The notes below the pieces were generated by a model. It ran no database searches. It was given only the letters and a program-made list of their open reading frames with translations, and was not told where the DNA came from. This document shows, piece after piece, positions 42,837-51,105 of a stretch of 64,000 nucleotides of DNA; position 1 is the stretch's first letter; each line of letters begins with the position of its first letter. The translations under genes were made by a program, and so were the position numbers. Origin of the DNA: Acinetobacter lwoffii (lineage in GTDB: Bacteria > Pseudomonadota > Gammaproteobacteria > Pseudomonadales > Moraxellaceae). The stretch covers positions 62,001 to 126,000 of the forward strand of contig NZ_CP072550.1 in assembly GCF_019343495.1 (NCBI RefSeq). Reading direction: 5' to 3'.

Positions 42837-43787
42837 ATGACGACCGCTACTGCTACCGCTGAAAAGACCGTGTTCAAACGTGAAACGTTGGAGCTGAAGA
42901 ACATCCATGTTTACACCCAAAACGACCGCATTAACCAAAACAGTCCCGTTGGCGACCGTGCATACGACAATGGATTAGTGAAAGACATCCTGTTCAGCCC
43001 TATGCTTTGGGCTACCCCTGAATTTTCATCTAGCTATGTCACTCAGATTCAAATTAAAGGCACACGCATTTATGATTCACTTTGCAGTTATACTGGCGTT
43101 CGCACCTATTTTTATAAGTTAGCTGACAGTGAGTTTGGGTGCATGTATCAAAAACGTCCGTACCCACAAAACGACTTTCTCTTAATTTTTGCAAACTTAA
43201 CGCAAATGTTTAACGATGCAGTTTGTTACTTTGGAAACAACAGTAATAAAAATGTTTTTAAAGGTCTAAATTTTGACATCGAAAGTGGTGTTTCACGGTT
43301 CAATTTACAGCAACGCTTATTAGAGTTTTATAAGAAGTCTAAACGCCAATTGACCATCAGTGAAACAACAAGAGGAATGCTTGGTGACTCGAATCTTCGC
43401 TATAACATCTTTGTTCGCAACCAACCAAAATTGGACAAACACGGCAAGCCGTTAAAATGCGCCAAAAAACTCATTAAGCTTTACAAAGAGCGTGGCACAG
43501 TTGCGATCTATGGCGGTGACTGCATTTCACCACTCAAGCTCGTTAAACACCAACAAATCAAGGTAGAGAGCGAAAATGGCAAGTTTTCATATACGACTGA
43601 CTTCATCACGTTGTACTCAGTAGAACAAGACATGTACACCTTATATATTCCCTATTCAGTACTTAATGAAAGCTACGGAACAACTAATAAATTTTATGGT
43701 TTGCATCTCACCCAAGAAGAAGCAGAAAAAACCATCCCGAAATTATTAGAACGTACTCAAAAGTATTTAAACCATAAAAAAGGTTAA
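42837..43787 (+). CDS. hypothetical protein (316 aa)
   Basis: A 316-residue basic protein, rich in Tyr, Asn and Lys (NLTQMFNDAVCYFGNN, KCAKKLIKLYKERGT). No catalytic motif seen. The basic C-terminal half may bind nucleic acid. AAGGAACTTCACC precedes ATG 42837. Last gene of the three-gene run. Confidence 0.7.
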   Translation: MTTATATAEKTVFKRETLELKNIHVYTQNDRINQNSPVGDRAYDNGLVKDILFSPMLWATPEFSSSYVTQIQIKGTRIYDSLCSYTGVRTYFYKLADSEFGCMYQKRPYPQNDFLLIFANLTQMFNDAVCYFGNNSNKNVFKGLNFDIESGVSRFNLQQRLLEFYKKSKRQLTISETTRGMLGDSNLRYNIFVRNQPKLDKHGKPLKCAKKLIKLYKERGTVAIYGGDCISPLKLVKHQQIKVESENGKFSYTTDFITLYSVEQDMYTLYIPYSVLNESYGTTNKFYGLHLTQEEAEKTIPKLLERTQKYLNHKKG

Positions 43788-43796
43788 TACCCTTGC

Positions 43797-43818
43797 GTTG
43801 ATCAGCTAATTGATCAAC
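43797..43818 (+). terminator. hairpin after the three-gene run
   Basis: GTTGATCA (43797-43804) pairs with TGATCAAC (43811-43818), 10 bases after the stop at 43787. There is no T-run, so termination strength is uncertain. Confidence 0.5.
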
Positions 43819-43839
43819 TGCTGGCTTTATAAACGCAAA

Positions 43840-43863
43840 CGATGTTTTTTTAATTGATTAAAA
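43840..43863. repeat. dispersed near-palindrome, copy d
   Basis: CGATG, seven T, then AATTGATTAAAA, identical to copy a over 24 bases. It lies in the 530-base gap 43788-44319, which has no gene but also holds a hairpin, a tandem palindrome (44067-44102) and the leader of the next gene. Confidence 0.75.
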
Positions 43864-44066
43864 TAATCCAAAACTTAATTTTGATAATTCAGCACCCATA
43901 ATTCTACTAATGCATTTCCATCAAGCCTTAATTCAAACCATATTCAATTAACAATGAATTAACACCACTACGGCGTTATTTCTTAAATGTGGTATATGGC
44001 TTTACCCACCCCCTACTCGTCTATGGCTAATTGTTCCAGTGTCAGTCAAAAAATGAAATATAATTC

Positions 44067-44102
44067 ATTCTCAAAAATGAGAATCTGTTCACAAATGGGA
44101 AC
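44067..44102. promoter_or_regulatory. tandem related palindromes, possible operator
   Basis: ATTCTCAAAAATGAGAAT (44067-44084) and GTTCACAAATGGGAAC (44087-44102) are palindromes of the same form, TTC-N-CAAA-ATG-N-GAA, two bases apart. They lie 220 bases before the start at 44320. Two adjacent similar inverted repeats fit cooperative binding by a dimeric repressor. Confidence 0.5.
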
Positions 44103-44319
44103 GCGAAGCAGCCTTAATTTTAAAAATACCAGTTCATCTAGACTAAATTTGAGTAAGTCTGATTAATATTGAATAAAAAACCTAAGTTTTTCGCCGTATG
44201 TTTTAATCTTCAAGGGTTTAACTTTAATGAAATTTTTTTTAAATAAACTAATTTAGTGGATTTTGACCGTTATAATGGTTTTATCTCGAGGCATATTGCC
44301 TTAAACTTGGAGCCGTGTG

Positions 44320-44634
44320 ATGTTAAAACTATCTAGTATCTTTTCTCATGAAGCTAGGATTGAATCCCTTGTTATTCAATTTGAAGCCGATTATCAAACT
44401 GCACTAAAGCAAGGTTTAGATATTTACTTTGGCGTTGGCTATGCAACTAATGAGGATAGTCAATCTATACAGGCGTATCTTGTGAAAGATAAGGAGATTT
44501 ATAAAAAGCATTACTGGAGTTGGGAATACCCAAGAACACCACACAAAATTGAAAAAACTAAAGCTGAGCACCGCCATTGGTTAAACCTAGCTGATGTACG
44601 AAACGCTGCGCTCGAGGCGAATATTACAAAATAA
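44320..44634 (+). CDS. hypothetical protein (104 aa)
   Basis: A 104-residue protein, no domain recognised. ATG 44320 follows AAACTTGGAGCCGTGTG; a GTG one codon earlier is less likely on spacing. The next gene begins 13 bases after its stop. Confidence 0.62.
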   Translation: MLKLSSIFSHEARIESLVIQFEADYQTALKQGLDIYFGVGYATNEDSQSIQAYLVKDKEIYKKHYWSWEYPRTPHKIEKTKAEHRHWLNLADVRNAALEANITK

Positions 44635-44647
44635 AAAGGTAATCTAA

Positions 44648-45025
44648 ATGATAAAAAAAAGTGTGGGTTTTGAACGTGCTTCTGATGTTCAAGCCATCGT
44701 TTACTCAGTAAAAGATGGATCTGCAGTTTTTGTCGTACCAAATGGCTTTGTGGTGCTGGAGGTTCCATTGTCACAAACTCAAGCCGAGTACTTCAAGATG
44801 TATGAGAAGTCACCTAATGTTTTTGTGTTGCACGGTAAGGCAAAATTCCATTACGTGTGTGATTGTGAAGTTGAACTGGTTGGCTTTAGTGTGGAAAGAT
44901 CTAAGCTAACAAATCAATTGGTCAATCCAAGCTTATTTAGCCACATTGATAAACCTGCAGTCAGTATAGATTGCATCTATGATGATATGTCTGCACCAAC
45001 TATAAGCCCTGGCTTTTATTGTTAA
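44648..45025 (+). CDS. hypothetical protein (125 aa)
   Basis: A 125-residue protein with two cysteines in YVCDCEVELVG and a beta-strand-rich look. AAAAAGGTAATCTAA precedes ATG 44648. It probably forms a two-gene operon with 44320-44634, closed by the terminator at 45042. Not recognised. Confidence 0.6.
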   Translation: MIKKSVGFERASDVQAIVYSVKDGSAVFVVPNGFVVLEVPLSQTQAEYFKMYEKSPNVFVLHGKAKFHYVCDCEVELVGFSVERSKLTNQLVNPSLFSHIDKPAVSIDCIYDDMSAPTISPGFYC

Positions 45026-45041
45026 TTAGCTGGTATAAAAG

Positions 45042-45064
45042 AAGCCCGAAATTCGGGCTTTTAA
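45042..45064. terminator. bidirectional terminator between converging operons
   Basis: AAGCCCGAA (45042-45050) pairs with TTCGGGCTT (45052-45060), with A-rich and T-rich flanks. It separates the plus-strand genes from the minus-strand operon. Confidence 0.85.
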
Positions 45065-45080
45065 TTTGTCTGAAGACAAG

Positions 45081-46067
45081 TTATTTCAACTCGCACGGCG
45101 CTTTAATTCTGATGTTATTTGCCCAAGAATAAACATCCGAACCTTTTTGTGGGAAAGGCTGACTCTTAGAATACTGCAACCAACACACCGAATTATGGGT
45201 TGGATCTTGTTCCTTACGTTTTTCACGTAATTTAATCAGGCTTTCTCTTAACGCTGCAGTATCGTATTTTGGATCAAGTGACATAAAACCTACCGCAAAC
45301 AGATCCGCATAAGATTCTCGCCATAGTTGAGTTTTACCGCTACTTTCAGCCGTTACAAAGGTAGATACATCATCCATCTTTACTTTGGACCGATCAGACG
45401 GCGCAATTGAATTTAATGCTTTAAGTGGCTGGCCAAGTTCACCAGGCACATCGGTCGCACGATCTAAACAGTGAGATAACTCGTGCGCTAATATCAGCAT
45501 TTCCCAATCGTTGTAGCTTACATCGGTTTTTGCTGCTTTATACATGGTGTTCATGCTGGTTTTAGACATATTCACCAGGCAATATCCTGTACTAGATCTT
45601 AATGAAGCTGGAGAAGCTTGCGGTATATCTAAGGAAGTTAAAGCCCAACTTTCGTTAAAGTCACCTAACACAAGTGGCGCGTTGTAGTTTTCCTTGGCAA
45701 ACTTTTGTAGTTGATTGAAGTTGCTACCCGGTACCATCGCAGCAATATGGTCATGGTTGAACTGTTTCTTTTCTAGCGTTTTGAAACACCATACAAAACC
45801 ATATGACAGTAGAAACATTAGGAGTGGAACAACAGCAACAGAGAACATAAGTAGCTTAAAGTTTTCGTCTAGTCGCTTGGTTCGGTCTTTGGTCTTAATA
45901 TAAGGTGTTGCCAAGCACCAGCTGAGCACTACTGTCATCAAGATTAAAATAACAAGAAAAGTCATGGTGTAGCCAACTGGTTGAATAAACGTAAAGGCAA
46001 TCCACGCAAAACAAGTTAGGACGGTTAAGGTCCACAAAATGATGTTTAAAATGATTTTTGTTTTCAC
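45081..46067 (-). CDS. membrane-anchored zinc metallopeptidase-like protein
   Basis: A 328-residue protein. About three or four N-terminal membrane helices (residues 5-27, 35-53, 70-94) are followed by a soluble domain with LAHELSHCLDRA (HExxH near residue 195) and a downstream WRESYADLFAVGF Glu-x3-Asp, the third-ligand pattern of gluzincin-type peptidases. The start is GTG 46067, overlapping the stop of a small upstream frame. Last gene of the minus-strand operon. It may act on envelope or conjugation proteins; the substrate is unknown. Confidence 0.75.
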   Translation of the reverse strand: MKTKIILNIILWTLTVLTCFAWIAFTFIQPVGYTMTFLVILILMTVVLSWCLATPYIKTKDRTKRLDENFKLLMFSVAVVPLLMFLLSYGFVWCFKTLEKKQFNHDHIAAMVPGSNFNQLQKFAKENYNAPLVLGDFNESWALTSLDIPQASPASLRSSTGYCLVNMSKTSMNTMYKAAKTDVSYNDWEMLILAHELSHCLDRATDVPGELGQPLKALNSIAPSDRSKVKMDDVSTFVTAESSGKTQLWRESYADLFAVGFMSLDPKYDTAALRESLIKLREKRKEQDPTHNSVCWLQYSKSQPFPQKGSDVYSWANNIRIKAPCELK

Positions 46068-46219
46068 GCCGTTGGCATCCCTAATCTATAAAAATAAATG
46101 TGGCCCATTAAACGGGCCATATTGAGTCTGTTCTCTTCATCATCGCCAATGTGGTCGATATAAATAATTAACAAACCATCAAAGCTAAAAACTTTTCTTA
46201 AAAATTTAAGATGCCTGCA
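46064..46219 (-). CDS. possible small coupled protein (51 aa)
   Basis: A frame ending at TGA 46064-46066 overlaps the metallopeptidase start by four bases (GTGA) and reads KVFSFDGLLIIYIDHIGDDEENRLNMARLMGHIYFYRL. It fills an otherwise empty gap. The start is unclear: GTG 46219 overlaps the preceding gene and has no good ribosome site. Coding is suggested by the overlap and residue composition only. Confidence 0.4.
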   Translation of the reverse strand, partial: CRHLKFLRKVFSFDGLLIIYIDHIGDDEENRLNMARLMGHIYFYRLGMPTA

Positions 46220-46715
46220 CACCAGGATAATCGTTGTAGTTGCCATCAATAAATTGATTGGTAGATTTACTGACATCATACCAAATCGGCATGCATTTCG
46301 ACTTGTCACTTTGATCGATGGCCATGTATGGAAGTCCTAATTCGTTTTGAATCAATTCAGCATCCATAAATGGCTCAAGAACCTTCATAGGAATGGAAAA
46401 CAAACACTCAACATACCCATTATCATGAATGACCTTTCGACTGGCTTTAGAAGCACTGTCAAAGCGCAATGCATTCCACAAGTGAGAAGCTTCATTGATG
46501 GTATGTGGTTGTTTTAGGTAATTAGGATTTTCAGACGCATAGATCGACAGTGTATTCACATCAATCATCAGCTTAAGTACACCTGAACCGACCATATGTT
46601 CAATCGGTATATACAGCATGATAGCGCCGTATCCTAAGCTTCGTTTTTTAGCATCTGGATGTTCACCAATACCACCAATAACGCTATGAATAAGAATAGG
46701 TAGAGTTGTGTTCAT
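46206..46715 (-). CDS. hypothetical protein (169 aa)
   Basis: A 169-residue protein with a hydrophobic start (TLPILIHSVIGGIGEH) and no recognised domain. ATG 46715 follows AAAGGTTTATAAA. It lies in the minus-strand operon, 97 bases downstream of the 152-residue membrane gene. Confidence 0.62.
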   Translation of the reverse strand: MNTTLPILIHSVIGGIGEHPDAKKRSLGYGAIMLYIPIEHMVGSGVLKLMIDVNTLSIYASENPNYLKQPHTINEASHLWNALRFDSASKASRKVIHDNGYVECLFSIPMKVLEPFMDAELIQNELGLPYMAIDQSDKSKCMPIWYDVSKSTNQFIDGNYNDYPGVQAS

Positions 46716-46812
46716 TTTATAAACCTTTCAATAGTTTTGTAGCTCTTTATACATTTGATACCGCGTATAGCAGATATAACACGGCGATGTTAATAGAGAT
46801 TGCATACAGCCA

Positions 46813-47271
46813 TTAATATTGATTAATGACTTCATCCATCACATAAATTGAGTAGTTGTACTGGTCTAAGCGATATTTGCTTTCTTCAGTATGTTCACTG
46901 GCCAATGCTTGTAGTTGAGTTTCGTTCATGGAAGAAGCATAGCGGTTACGGATTGATTTAAGCTGGCTCAATTCTAAACGTCCAGTACTCTTGGTCAGAT
47001 TGCTAACAGTTGTGAATAGATCCTGGTCATATTCTTGCAATTCACCATACAGCCAAGCAAGGTGTTCTGCACTGATGTATGGGTTATTTTTTTCATAGTA
47101 GTTTTTCAGTTTGAGTAAACTCAAACCACATATGAACACAGCAACCATAAGGCTAATGACAAGCCCCTCACCGAGTTTAAGTAGGTACAGGAATATAAAG
47201 ATACTAATCACGCCTATGGCAATAGAGATATATCGCATGGTTTGATTTTGGAACATTTCTAACATGGGCAT
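46813..47271 (-). CDS. hypothetical membrane protein (152 aa)
   Basis: A 152-residue protein with two hydrophobic segments (residues 12-28 and 30-48) and a long charged C-terminal region that looks helical. The start ATG 47271 overlaps the stop of the preceding gene (TAATG). Size and layout would fit a membrane partner of the upstream soluble proteins. Not recognised. Confidence 0.62.
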   Translation of the reverse strand: MPMLEMFQNQTMRYISIAIGVISIFIFLYLLKLGEGLVISLMVAVFICGLSLLKLKNYYEKNNPYISAEHLAWLYGELQEYDQDLFTTVSNLTKSTGRLELSQLKSIRNRYASSMNETQLQALASEHTEESKYRLDQYNYSIYVMDEVINQY

Positions 47272-47690
47272 TACTCACTTTTTGTAATGTTGTTTTGATA
47301 AAGATGGTCTATTTGAGCGATGGCAAGTTTCATGCGTTCCGTGGTGCAAGTCAGGTCGTCATCAAAACGATGGTTGAATTCAACAATCCCCTGTTCTTCC
47401 ATGTCTTGCATTTCACGCTTAGCATTACTTAAGCCTTTTTCTATACCAACCAGATTCAAGTTAAAGAAGTCTTCTAGTAGCTTTTCACTCTCAATGATTT
47501 GTTTGAGCTCAGTAACATAGACTTCAGTTTTCTTTTTGCTGATTTCCGCAGCCATCGCATAACGAAAGTTGCCGTTTACAACAACAGTTTTGAGATCTGG
47601 TGAATATTCGTTGTATTCACTTGGAATTCGACTAACGGACTGGACGGCGTGACTCCAGCCATACTTCTGAAAATATTCAATTCCCGTCAT
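47271..47690 (-). CDS. hypothetical helical protein (139 aa)
   Basis: A 139-residue charged, mostly helical protein with no recognised motif. The start codon 47690 is immediately preceded on the minus strand by the palindrome GGTATATACC (47691-47700). The stop overlaps the next gene by one base. Confidence 0.6.
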   Translation of the reverse strand: MTGIEYFQKYGWSHAVQSVSRIPSEYNEYSPDLKTVVVNGNFRYAMAAEISKKKTEVYVTELKQIIESEKLLEDFFNLNLVGIEKGLSNAKREMQDMEEQGIVEFNHRFDDDLTCTTERMKLAIAQIDHLYQNNITKSE

Positions 47691-47700
47691 GGTATATACC
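47691..47700. promoter_or_regulatory. GGTATATACC palindrome between operon genes
   Basis: A perfect 10-base palindrome in the nine-base spacer between the stop at 47700 and the start at 47690. The same palindrome occurs at 50571-50580 and related GTATATACC sites lie before other minus-strand genes. Role unproven. Confidence 0.35.
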
Positions 47701-48071
47701 TACGATTGTTCTTTTTTAAGTTCAATAACAGCCAATAACGCTTTGTTTTGGCGTTCCAATTCATATTGTTTTTGACGGTCTACATTTTGGCGATCGAAAA
47801 GTTCTCTAATCTGCTGTTTGTAGTGGTTGTCATAGTACGAATAGGCTTTACGTTCTGCTTTTCTACGTGCAATGCGAACTTTGGGATGCCAGTTGAATTC
47901 TTTGTCGTCTGCATAACCCCTCATGAACTCAACCAGTTTGCTATCACCACGCATTTTACAAACCTTAATGAAGCCCATTTCTAAAACTGTAATTGGCGCA
48001 CGGCGCGGATCTCCAAACTCCCAACGCCGTTTAATCCCAAAGCCACACATCTCTATTTGAACCGTAATCAT
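47700..48071 (-). CDS. hypothetical basic protein (123 aa)
   Basis: A 123-residue protein rich in Arg and Lys, with IARRKAERKAYSYYDNHYKQQIRELFDRQNVDRQKQYELERQ forming a likely coiled coil over the C-terminal half. Its start overlaps the previous stop by four bases (ATGA). Possible nucleic-acid or scaffold protein; not recognised. Confidence 0.6.
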   Translation of the reverse strand: MITVQIEMCGFGIKRRWEFGDPRRAPITVLEMGFIKVCKMRGDSKLVEFMRGYADDKEFNWHPKVRIARRKAERKAYSYYDNHYKQQIRELFDRQNVDRQKQYELERQNKALLAVIELKKEQS

Positions 48072-48610
48072 GGTTTAACCTTTATCAAATGTTTGAGCTT
48101 CTGGATCTTCGACATTAAATCTGGACCATCACTTTCATGGTAAACAAGGTGTTCATTAACGAATGTGATAAAAGCATCCAATTCAGTTTGAATCGTTGCC
48201 AATTGATTGCGTAACCACTGGCATGTGGCTTCATCTTGTTTTATCGCCGTTTCAAGCAATCCTCTCGCATGTTCATAGGCATTTGCCTCACCTTGCGCCA
48301 CCATATCTGCAGATGATTTCCAATCGCCCCATTTCTTATTCCAAAAGTCATCGAGCAACTGCAGTAATTTTTCCACTTCCAATTGGTCATCGCTGATGGC
48401 TGGTGTTTGCATTTGATAGATAGATTTTTTAGTTTCTACTTCACTTTGCATCCAACCATCACGAAAAGCTTCCCATTTCGCCTGATGCACCCAAGAAGAA
48501 TAATTGCCACTGGCCAACAGACTACCGACCACGCCGTATCTATTTTCAAAAGCGCTACGAGCTTCAATTTCTGAAGCAATGTTTTCATTAGTATTTTGCG
48601 TATCAATCAT
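48068..48610 (-). CDS. hypothetical helical protein (180 aa)
   Basis: A 180-residue acidic helical protein. Residues in the C-terminal half (LRNQLATIQTELDAFITFVNEHL) resemble the coiled-coil tails of phage-derived small proteins. ATG 48610 after GGGGATAGTCAGC overlaps the upstream stop by eight bases and is preferred to an in-frame start at 48625. Not recognised. Confidence 0.6.
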   Translation of the reverse strand: MIDTQNTNENIASEIEARSAFENRYGVVGSLLASGNYSSWVHQAKWEAFRDGWMQSEVETKKSIYQMQTPAISDDQLEVEKLLQLLDDFWNKKWGDWKSSADMVAQGEANAYEHARGLLETAIKQDEATCQWLRNQLATIQTELDAFITFVNEHLVYHESDGPDLMSKIQKLKHLIKVKP

Positions 48611-49109
48611 GCTGACTATCCCCATGAAGCAAAGGCACTTGTAATGAGATTTTTGTTTCCTTCATCTCATGAAGTTTTTGAATCGCACGTTCTGGATCTA
48701 TCACCCATGCATCAAAGAGAAGTTGAGTGACAAAAGAAAACTTCTCACCAACTTTGCGGAACGGTGCGCCGTGGCTATTCAGGAATTGTTCAAACACAAG
48801 ATATTGCTGTTCGATGGCCTGGTTAAGTTCAAACAGGTCAATACAGCCCTCTAGCAAGTTGTACTCACCTGAAGCATTCGGCATAAACATCCATTTACGC
48901 TCATGGGTTAAGCCATCTACATGTAGGTAGGCATGTTTGTTGAGACTAGTCCACTCAGGTTTCATCATGACGTAGGTGTTGTACTCGTCATCTTCAAGAT
49001 AGTTGTAGTGGGTAGCATCAACGGGTTTCTTTGCTAAAACAGAAATGGCCTGTTCAAGTGTCAGACCGAGAATGAGTGCATGTGGTGTAGTTGATGATTG
49101 GTGATCCAT
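48603..49109 (-). CDS. hypothetical protein (168 aa)
   Basis: A 168-residue protein. It starts with LILGLTLEQAISVLAKKPVDATHYNY; the phrase PVDATHYNYLEDD recalls small phage proteins displayed near DNA-modification genes, but that is weak. Starts 12 bases after the preceding gene and is coupled to the next by overlap. Confidence 0.6.
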   Translation of the reverse strand: MDHQSSTTPHALILGLTLEQAISVLAKKPVDATHYNYLEDDEYNTYVMMKPEWTSLNKHAYLHVDGLTHERKWMFMPNASGEYNLLEGCIDLFELNQAIEQQYLVFEQFLNSHGAPFRKVGEKFSFVTQLLFDAWVIDPERAIQKLHEMKETKISLQVPLLHGDSQHD

Positions 49110-49121
49110 ATTCCCTACCCC

Positions 49122-50219
49122 TTAGATTGTCGGGCTAGTCGGTTTAGGACCACTCAAACAAACTTCGTTTTGAACGTGATTGTAGATCTCAGCCAAGTGA
49201 GGGCGTGTGCTAAAAAATTGATCTTTTGATGTATCAGAGAGGTTAGCACTCATGATGGTGAGTAGTGCTTCATTTTTGAATTGCGCTTGAACCGCCGTCT
49301 TTAATGCACCATTCAATGAAGCATGCAGATTGTTGAATAGCGAAATAACACGGGCATTCTGATCATTCTTTTTGAAGAAGATAAAATTAACTTCACGTTC
49401 ACGGAAAAACACCAGCTGATATTCAAGCCCTGATTCTGATAAATCATTCCCCATATCAATCAATGCATCATCTGGTACGGCGAACGCAGCGTATTTTGAA
49501 TCAAAGTTTTGAAGTGCTTTATTTGAGATTAGATTCAAACTTACTTTGCCTTGAATCGGCACACATTGGCTCAGTTTCTTAGCCAAGTAATGTGCAGCAG
49601 CCATGTGATGTGATCCACCAGCATTTTGAACAAAAATCTTAGGACTCCAGCCATAGATAAAAAATTGATCAGTGGTTGTATCTGGAGAGTTCAATAAACG
49701 GATTTCTGGCCATAACAACATTCGATCTAAATTTTCCATACTCACATCACTAATGTAATCAGGGCATGCGTTTTTTACAAAATCATCAATGCTACGGTAC
49801 TGGCTTAAATCCGACTTGGAATTTGAGAAGCCCCCAATTTCAGATAGGTCAAGTAAGCATGGTGTTTCAAGATGAATGATTTCTGCAAAAATCGGGTTAA
49901 ATACTTCAGCCAATTCTTCAGCAAAGGTAGAGATGTAGAACGGCTTATGATTTTGCGTATCTTGACCAAGGTAGCTGATGGAATCGTTATCTTTGGCATG
50001 TGGATTCAAAACAATGTTTTTGCCTGGTACAAAATTAGTAGGAGATATACCAGTCATACAAAGAGAATCTTTGATTTGATGAAAAGGGAAAACATCGGTC
50101 ATGGCGATGCTGTCAGAATTGACTAAACGGGTATCAATAAAGGGTTTTAACTTGAGATTCTTATAAAGCTTATGTTTTGCTGAAAATACCGAAAGTAAAG
50201 TGTCTAACATTTTAAGCAC
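49122..50219 (-). CDS. hypothetical protein with GGSHHMAAAHYL motif (365 aa)
   Basis: A 365-residue soluble protein, the first gene of the minus-strand operon. NAGGSHHMAAAHYLAKKL near residue 205 resembles the ParB/Srx-type phrase in which a Gly-x-His loop binds nucleotide, and PCLLDLSEIGG precedes it. This is a weak similarity, not an assignment. ATG 50219 or the in-frame ATG three codons later could be the start. The 77-base gap upstream is AT-rich. Confidence 0.6.
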   Translation of the reverse strand: MLKMLDTLLSVFSAKHKLYKNLKLKPFIDTRLVNSDSIAMTDVFPFHQIKDSLCMTGISPTNFVPGKNIVLNPHAKDNDSISYLGQDTQNHKPFYISTFAEELAEVFNPIFAEIIHLETPCLLDLSEIGGFSNSKSDLSQYRSIDDFVKNACPDYISDVSMENLDRMLLWPEIRLLNSPDTTTDQFFIYGWSPKIFVQNAGGSHHMAAAHYLAKKLSQCVPIQGKVSLNLISNKALQNFDSKYAAFAVPDDALIDMGNDLSESGLEYQLVFFREREVNFIFFKKNDQNARVISLFNNLHASLNGALKTAVQAQFKNEALLTIMSANLSDTSKDQFFSTRPHLAEIYNHVQNEVCLSGPKPTSPTI

Positions 50220-50296
50220 TCCATTGATTAATGCTTTATTAAAACTAATAAAGATATATTAATACAGAAAGTGCTTATAAGTATTTTTTTGGAAAA

Positions 50297-50470
50297 TTAA
50301 TTTAAGAATTGCGGTTGAGTGGTATTAGTTGCAAGTGGTTGTACGGCGTTGTTATCGACAGACTTTGAGTACTGTTGCACTTCAACAATTCGCACACCTT
50401 TAACGTGTAAACGTGTTTTATAGTCAGTCATTCCAAGTGTTTGTAAGTTTTCTAGCTGTTCTTTAGTCAT
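50297..50470 (-). CDS. small hypothetical protein (57 aa)
   Basis: ATG 50470 to TAA 50297-50299, preceded by CAGGATATAGGCA. The product MTKEQLENLQTLGMTDYKTRLHVKGVRIVEVQQYSK... has a helical start and a strand-rich middle. The palindrome GGTATATACC lies 101 bases upstream. Position ahead of the minus-strand operon suggests it may be a short leader gene. Confidence 0.5.
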   Translation of the reverse strand: MTKEQLENLQTLGMTDYKTRLHVKGVRIVEVQQYSKSVDNNAVQPLATNTTQPQFLN

Positions 50471-50570
50471 TGCCTATATCCTGTATATTGGATGTGATTT
50501 AAGGGCAATTTAATTGATGTATTAAGGATTGTAAAGGGTAAAACACAGTTCATTAAACTTTTTATGAAAT

Positions 50571-50580
50571 GGTATATACC
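50571..50580. promoter_or_regulatory. GGTATATACC palindrome in intergenic region
   Basis: A perfect 10-base palindrome in the gap between the small minus-strand gene (start 50470) and the divergent plus-strand gene (start 50708). Position is right for an operator or promoter core serving either direction. Confidence 0.4.
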
Positions 50581-50707
50581 GATTAAGCCTAAAACAAAAC
50601 AAGGTTTTAAGAAGTGGTTTAGTTATGTTTAAGAATATGCACGTTAAAACTAAGTTATTATATTAAAATGCATCTAAACTAGGGTTAAAACCAAACTGGA
50701 TGCCAAT

Positions 50708-51065
50708 ATGTGTTCAAACATTGAATCTTACGCCGTGAACCTATCCAATGTACCTAAAGCTATCTCTTGCTTGAATATGTATGACTTTCAAACGTTAGCA
50801 CTAGGACCAACCTATTTACCCCGATTTATCACTTGCAGATCGCCACATTCCATATACGGCGCTATTGGTTGCATTTGATGTGAATGCGTCTGAAAAGTTT
50901 CGCTTAATCGAAATGATGGTGCCTGAAGCCATTCCGCTGTCGCAGTTGTTGTTATTGGCCATATTCAATGAAACGCCGTATAAGAGCGAATATGAAATAG
51001 CCCAATACATGCCGAGTGATGAATTAAGGCGTATTAAGTACAAACAGCTCACCCAAAAAAACTAA
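50708..51065 (+). pseudogene. small gene with a +1 frameshift at a CCCC run
   Basis: ATG 50708 opens MCSNIESYAVNLSNVPKAISCLNMYDFQTL... A second frame (…DLSLADRHIPYTALLVAFDVNASEKF… to TAA 51063-51065) continues naturally if one C is skipped in TTACCCCGAT at 50817-50826. Joined, they give a protein of about 118 residues with coherent composition. This may be a simple one-base insertion or a programmed shift at CCC-CGA (slow Arg codon next to a slippery Pro codon). The reading is not certain. Confidence 0.5.
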
Positions 51066-51105
51066 AGGCTGGATAACCAGCCTTATGTCTTCTACATGGA
51101 TGCGT

